From positions 372,001 through 436,000 of the forward strand of contig JACKIC010000007.1 of assembly GCA_020638655.1 (NCBI GenBank): a stretch of DNA of 64,000 bases, in the 5' to 3' direction. Origin of the DNA: Planctomycetota bacterium (GTDB lineage: Bacteria > Planctomycetota > UBA1135 > UBA2386). The notes under the pieces are model-generated. The model was not told the DNA's origin and did not search any database. It saw nothing but the letters and a program-made list of their open reading frames with translations. This document shows, piece by piece, positions 62,444 to 64,000 of this stretch (the stretch's first letter is position 1; the number at the start of each line of letters is the position of its first letter). A program made the position numbers and the translations under genes.

Positions 62444-63321
62444 ACCCGGTCCGGATCCTGGCCGCGCAACACCGAGTTGCCGTCGAAGGTCTCGCGCAGG
62501 TTGGCGCGCGCCGGCTGCTGCAGCATCTGCTCGCTGATGCGGCCGCTCTGCGCGAAGAAGCCGATCGGGTTCTTCCACACGAGCTGCTCGATCTTGCTGC
62601 GCGGCACGCCGGCCTGCTCGAGCTTGACCACCGTGCGCGGCACCATCATGGGGTCGCTGACGCCCCAGTCGGCGGCGCTGTTGATGACGAAGCGCTCGAC
62701 GCCGTACTCGAGCACGATCGCGACCATGCGCGCGGGGTCCATCTTGGTGTTGGGGTAGATCGAGAAGCCCGACCAGCAACCCAGGTCGCGCGTGATCTTG
62801 ATCGTCTCCTCGTTGCCGTGGTCGAGCAGCAGCTTCTGCATCGGGAAGTTCTGCTCCTTGACGATCGCGATGCAGCGCTCGAAGCCCTTCTTCTTGTCGC
62901 GGTGCGGAGTGTGCACGAGCACCGGCAGATCGTGGCGCTTGGCGAGCTCGAGCTGCTCGGCCATGAACTTCTCCTCGGTCTTGGTCTGGTCGTCGAGGCC
63001 GATCTCGCCGACGCCGACGCAGCTGTCCTTCTCGCAGTAGCGGGGCAGGATCGCGAGCACGTCCTTGTTGACGCGGTCGTCGTTGGCCTCGCGCGGGTTG
63101 AGCCCCATGGTGCAGAAGTGGTGGATGCCGAACTGCTGCGCGCGGTGCCGCTCCCAGCCGATCAGCGTCTCGAAGTAGTCGACGAAGGTGCCGACCGAGG
63201 TGCGGTTCTGGCCGAGCCAGAACGCCGGTTCGAGCACGCCGCGCACGCCCGCGAGCGCAAGGCGCTCGTAGTCGTCGGTGATGCGGCTGAACATGTGGAT
63301 GTGCGGTTCGAAGATCAGCAT
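62440..63321 (-). CDS. eboB: EboB-like TatD-family metal-dependent hydrolase
   Basis: The 293-aa TIM-barrel hydrolase has metal-ligand motifs FEPHIHMFSR at the start, VGVGEIGLDD, PVLVHTPHR, LLLDHGNEET and NSAADWGVSD. It is more specific than generic TatD and lies 14 bp after an EboA homologue, the conserved order of the ebo cluster. Ebo genes are linked in cyanobacteria to export of scytonemin precursors, and occur in other phyla with unknown cargo. eboC-eboF are not in the window and would have to lie elsewhere. Confidence 0.82.
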   Translation of the reverse strand: MLIFEPHIHMFSRITDDYERLALAGVRGVLEPAFWLGQNRTSVGTFVDYFETLIGWERHRAQQFGIHHFCTMGLNPREANDDRVNKDVLAILPRYCEKDSCVGVGEIGLDDQTKTEEKFMAEQLELAKRHDLPVLVHTPHRDKKKGFERCIAIVKEQNFPMQKLLLDHGNEETIKITRDLGCWSGFSIYPNTKMDPARMVAIVLEYGVERFVINSAADWGVSDPMMVPRTVVKLEQAGVPRSKIEQLVWKNPIGFFAQSGRISEQMLQQPARANLRETFDGNSVLRGQDPDRV

Positions 63322-63335
63322 CGGAGTAGGTCGGG

Positions 63336-64000
63336 TCAGGCGAGGCAGCGCTGCAGGATGGCGCGGATGTCGGCGCGCGGCTCGCGCGGCAGGCGCTCCT
63401 CCGCGAACGCGAACAGGTCCTTGCGGCCCAGGGCCAGCAGGCCCTCGGCGGCCGCGGCGCGCACGCCGTCGTCGCCGTGTTCGAGGCCGCCGACGAGGCG
63501 GGCGGCGCTGCCGGCCGTGGGGGCGAGGCCGATCATGCGCCATGTGTCGCGCCAGACGGCGCGGCCGGCGGCCTCGCGTTCGGTGGCGAGGTCCTGCAGC
63601 ATCGTCGACAGCCCCGGGTTGGCGTGGCGCTCGGCGAACAGGCAGCGCGCCAGCGGCAGGTCGAGGAAGGCCAGCTTGAGCAGCACGCGGTTGGCGACGT
63701 CCGGTTCGAAGCCCGGCTGGCCGACGGTGCGCGCGAACAGGTCGCCGTCGCAGAGCGCGGCTTCGACGTGCACCAGCATGTTGGTGCGCTGCGCCTCGCC
63801 GAACATGCGCACCGTGATCGGGCCGACCGGCAGCACGTGCAGCGCGCGCAGCAGCATCGTGCGTTCTTCGATGTCGCCATGCTGGTAGAGGTCGAACAGC
63901 TCGTCGTCACTGGCCTCGCAGCGGATCAGCAGGTCCGCCGCGGCGAGGTCGCACGGGCGGAAGGCGTCGAGGTCGATGGTGGCGTCGCCGACGCGGGTGC
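63336..64000 (-). CDS. eboA: EboA-like protein (5' end beyond the window)
   Basis: The reading frame is open to the right edge, giving at least 221 residues. It is all helical, with EboA-like order: RTMLLRALHVLPVG, AQRTNMLVHVEAALCDGDLF, NRVLLKLAFLDLPLARCL, ERHANPGLSTMLQDLATERE and AAGRAVWRD. HEAT-like repeats close the protein (DDGVRAAAAEGLLALGR). The molecular function of EboA is unknown. The gene precedes eboB on the same strand, which supports the assignment. Confidence 0.8.
   Translation of the reverse strand, partial: TRVGDATIDLDAFRPCDLAAADLLIRCEASDDELFDLYQHGDIEERTMLLRALHVLPVGPITVRMFGEAQRTNMLVHVEAALCDGDLFARTVGQPGFEPDVANRVLLKLAFLDLPLARCLFAERHANPGLSTMLQDLATEREAAGRAVWRDTWRMIGLAPTAGSAARLVGGLEHGDDGVRAAAAEGLLALGRKDLFAFAEERLPREPRADIRAILQRCLA

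Overview
The window looks like chromosomal DNA from a high-GC (about 70% by eye), Gram-negative-type bacterium, most probably a member of the Planctomycetota. This is an inference from gene content. It holds many secreted or lipid-anchored proteins with HEAT, TPR, PEGA, SH3-like and DUF3299 domains, a TPR protein carrying RNA-polymerase alpha-CTD modules, and several unrelated exported proteins that end in the same C-terminal module. Gene density is high and strands alternate. I found no rRNA, tRNA, CRISPR array, IS element or prophage.

Layout. 1-4.5 kb: proteostasis genes tig, clpP and clpX (minus; clpX runs off the left edge), then an exported HEAT protein. 4.7-21.3 kb: members of the classical origin-associated set (mnmG, rpmH, rsmG, yidC) spread among ruvA, a TPR/alpha-CTD protein, a GT4 glycosyltransferase, a STAS-PilZ / PP2C partner-switching pair, nadD, a WecA/MraY-type transferase, miaA and a phosphoesterase. 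21.3-26.4 kb: a kinase-like protein that has lost both phospho-acceptors, then an operon with a working GT2, a degenerate GT2 fused to a FemAB-like domain, and small membrane proteins. 26.4-37.3 kb: a GmhB-type phosphatase, a PEGA lipoprotein, and a plus-strand run (SH3 protein, TPR-metalloprotease, radC, M43 protease, GT39 transferase, FAD lipoprotein, TraB-like protein with a pseudopilin-type tail). 37.4-49 kb: M28 peptidase, NFACT protein, ndk, gnd, prfC and exported proteins of unknown role. 49.2-58.4 kb: an ECF sigma factor with a membrane DUF3299 partner, an M28-PDZ peptidase, and the phosphate transporter pstSCAB followed by a MoaD-like protein and a BNR-repeat protein. 58.7-64 kb: a DNRLRE secreted protein, an ACT protein, a retron-type reverse transcriptase with a candidate msr-msd RNA directly upstream, another secreted protein, and the ebo genes eboB and eboA (cut by the right edge).

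The strongest candidate for an undescribed system is at 60269-61780. Two 15-nt arms pair completely (one G-U wobble), enclose about 127 nt, and end 17 nt before the start of a 445-aa retron-type RT. This is the a1/a2-msr-msd-RT layout of a retron, with no recognised effector next to it. Other notable points are the C-terminal module shared by four secreted proteins, the tandem alpha-CTD regulator, the pseudo-GT2/FemAB fusion, and a habit of placing a TAnnnT hexamer 7-12 nt before start codons, which implies near-leaderless transcripts.
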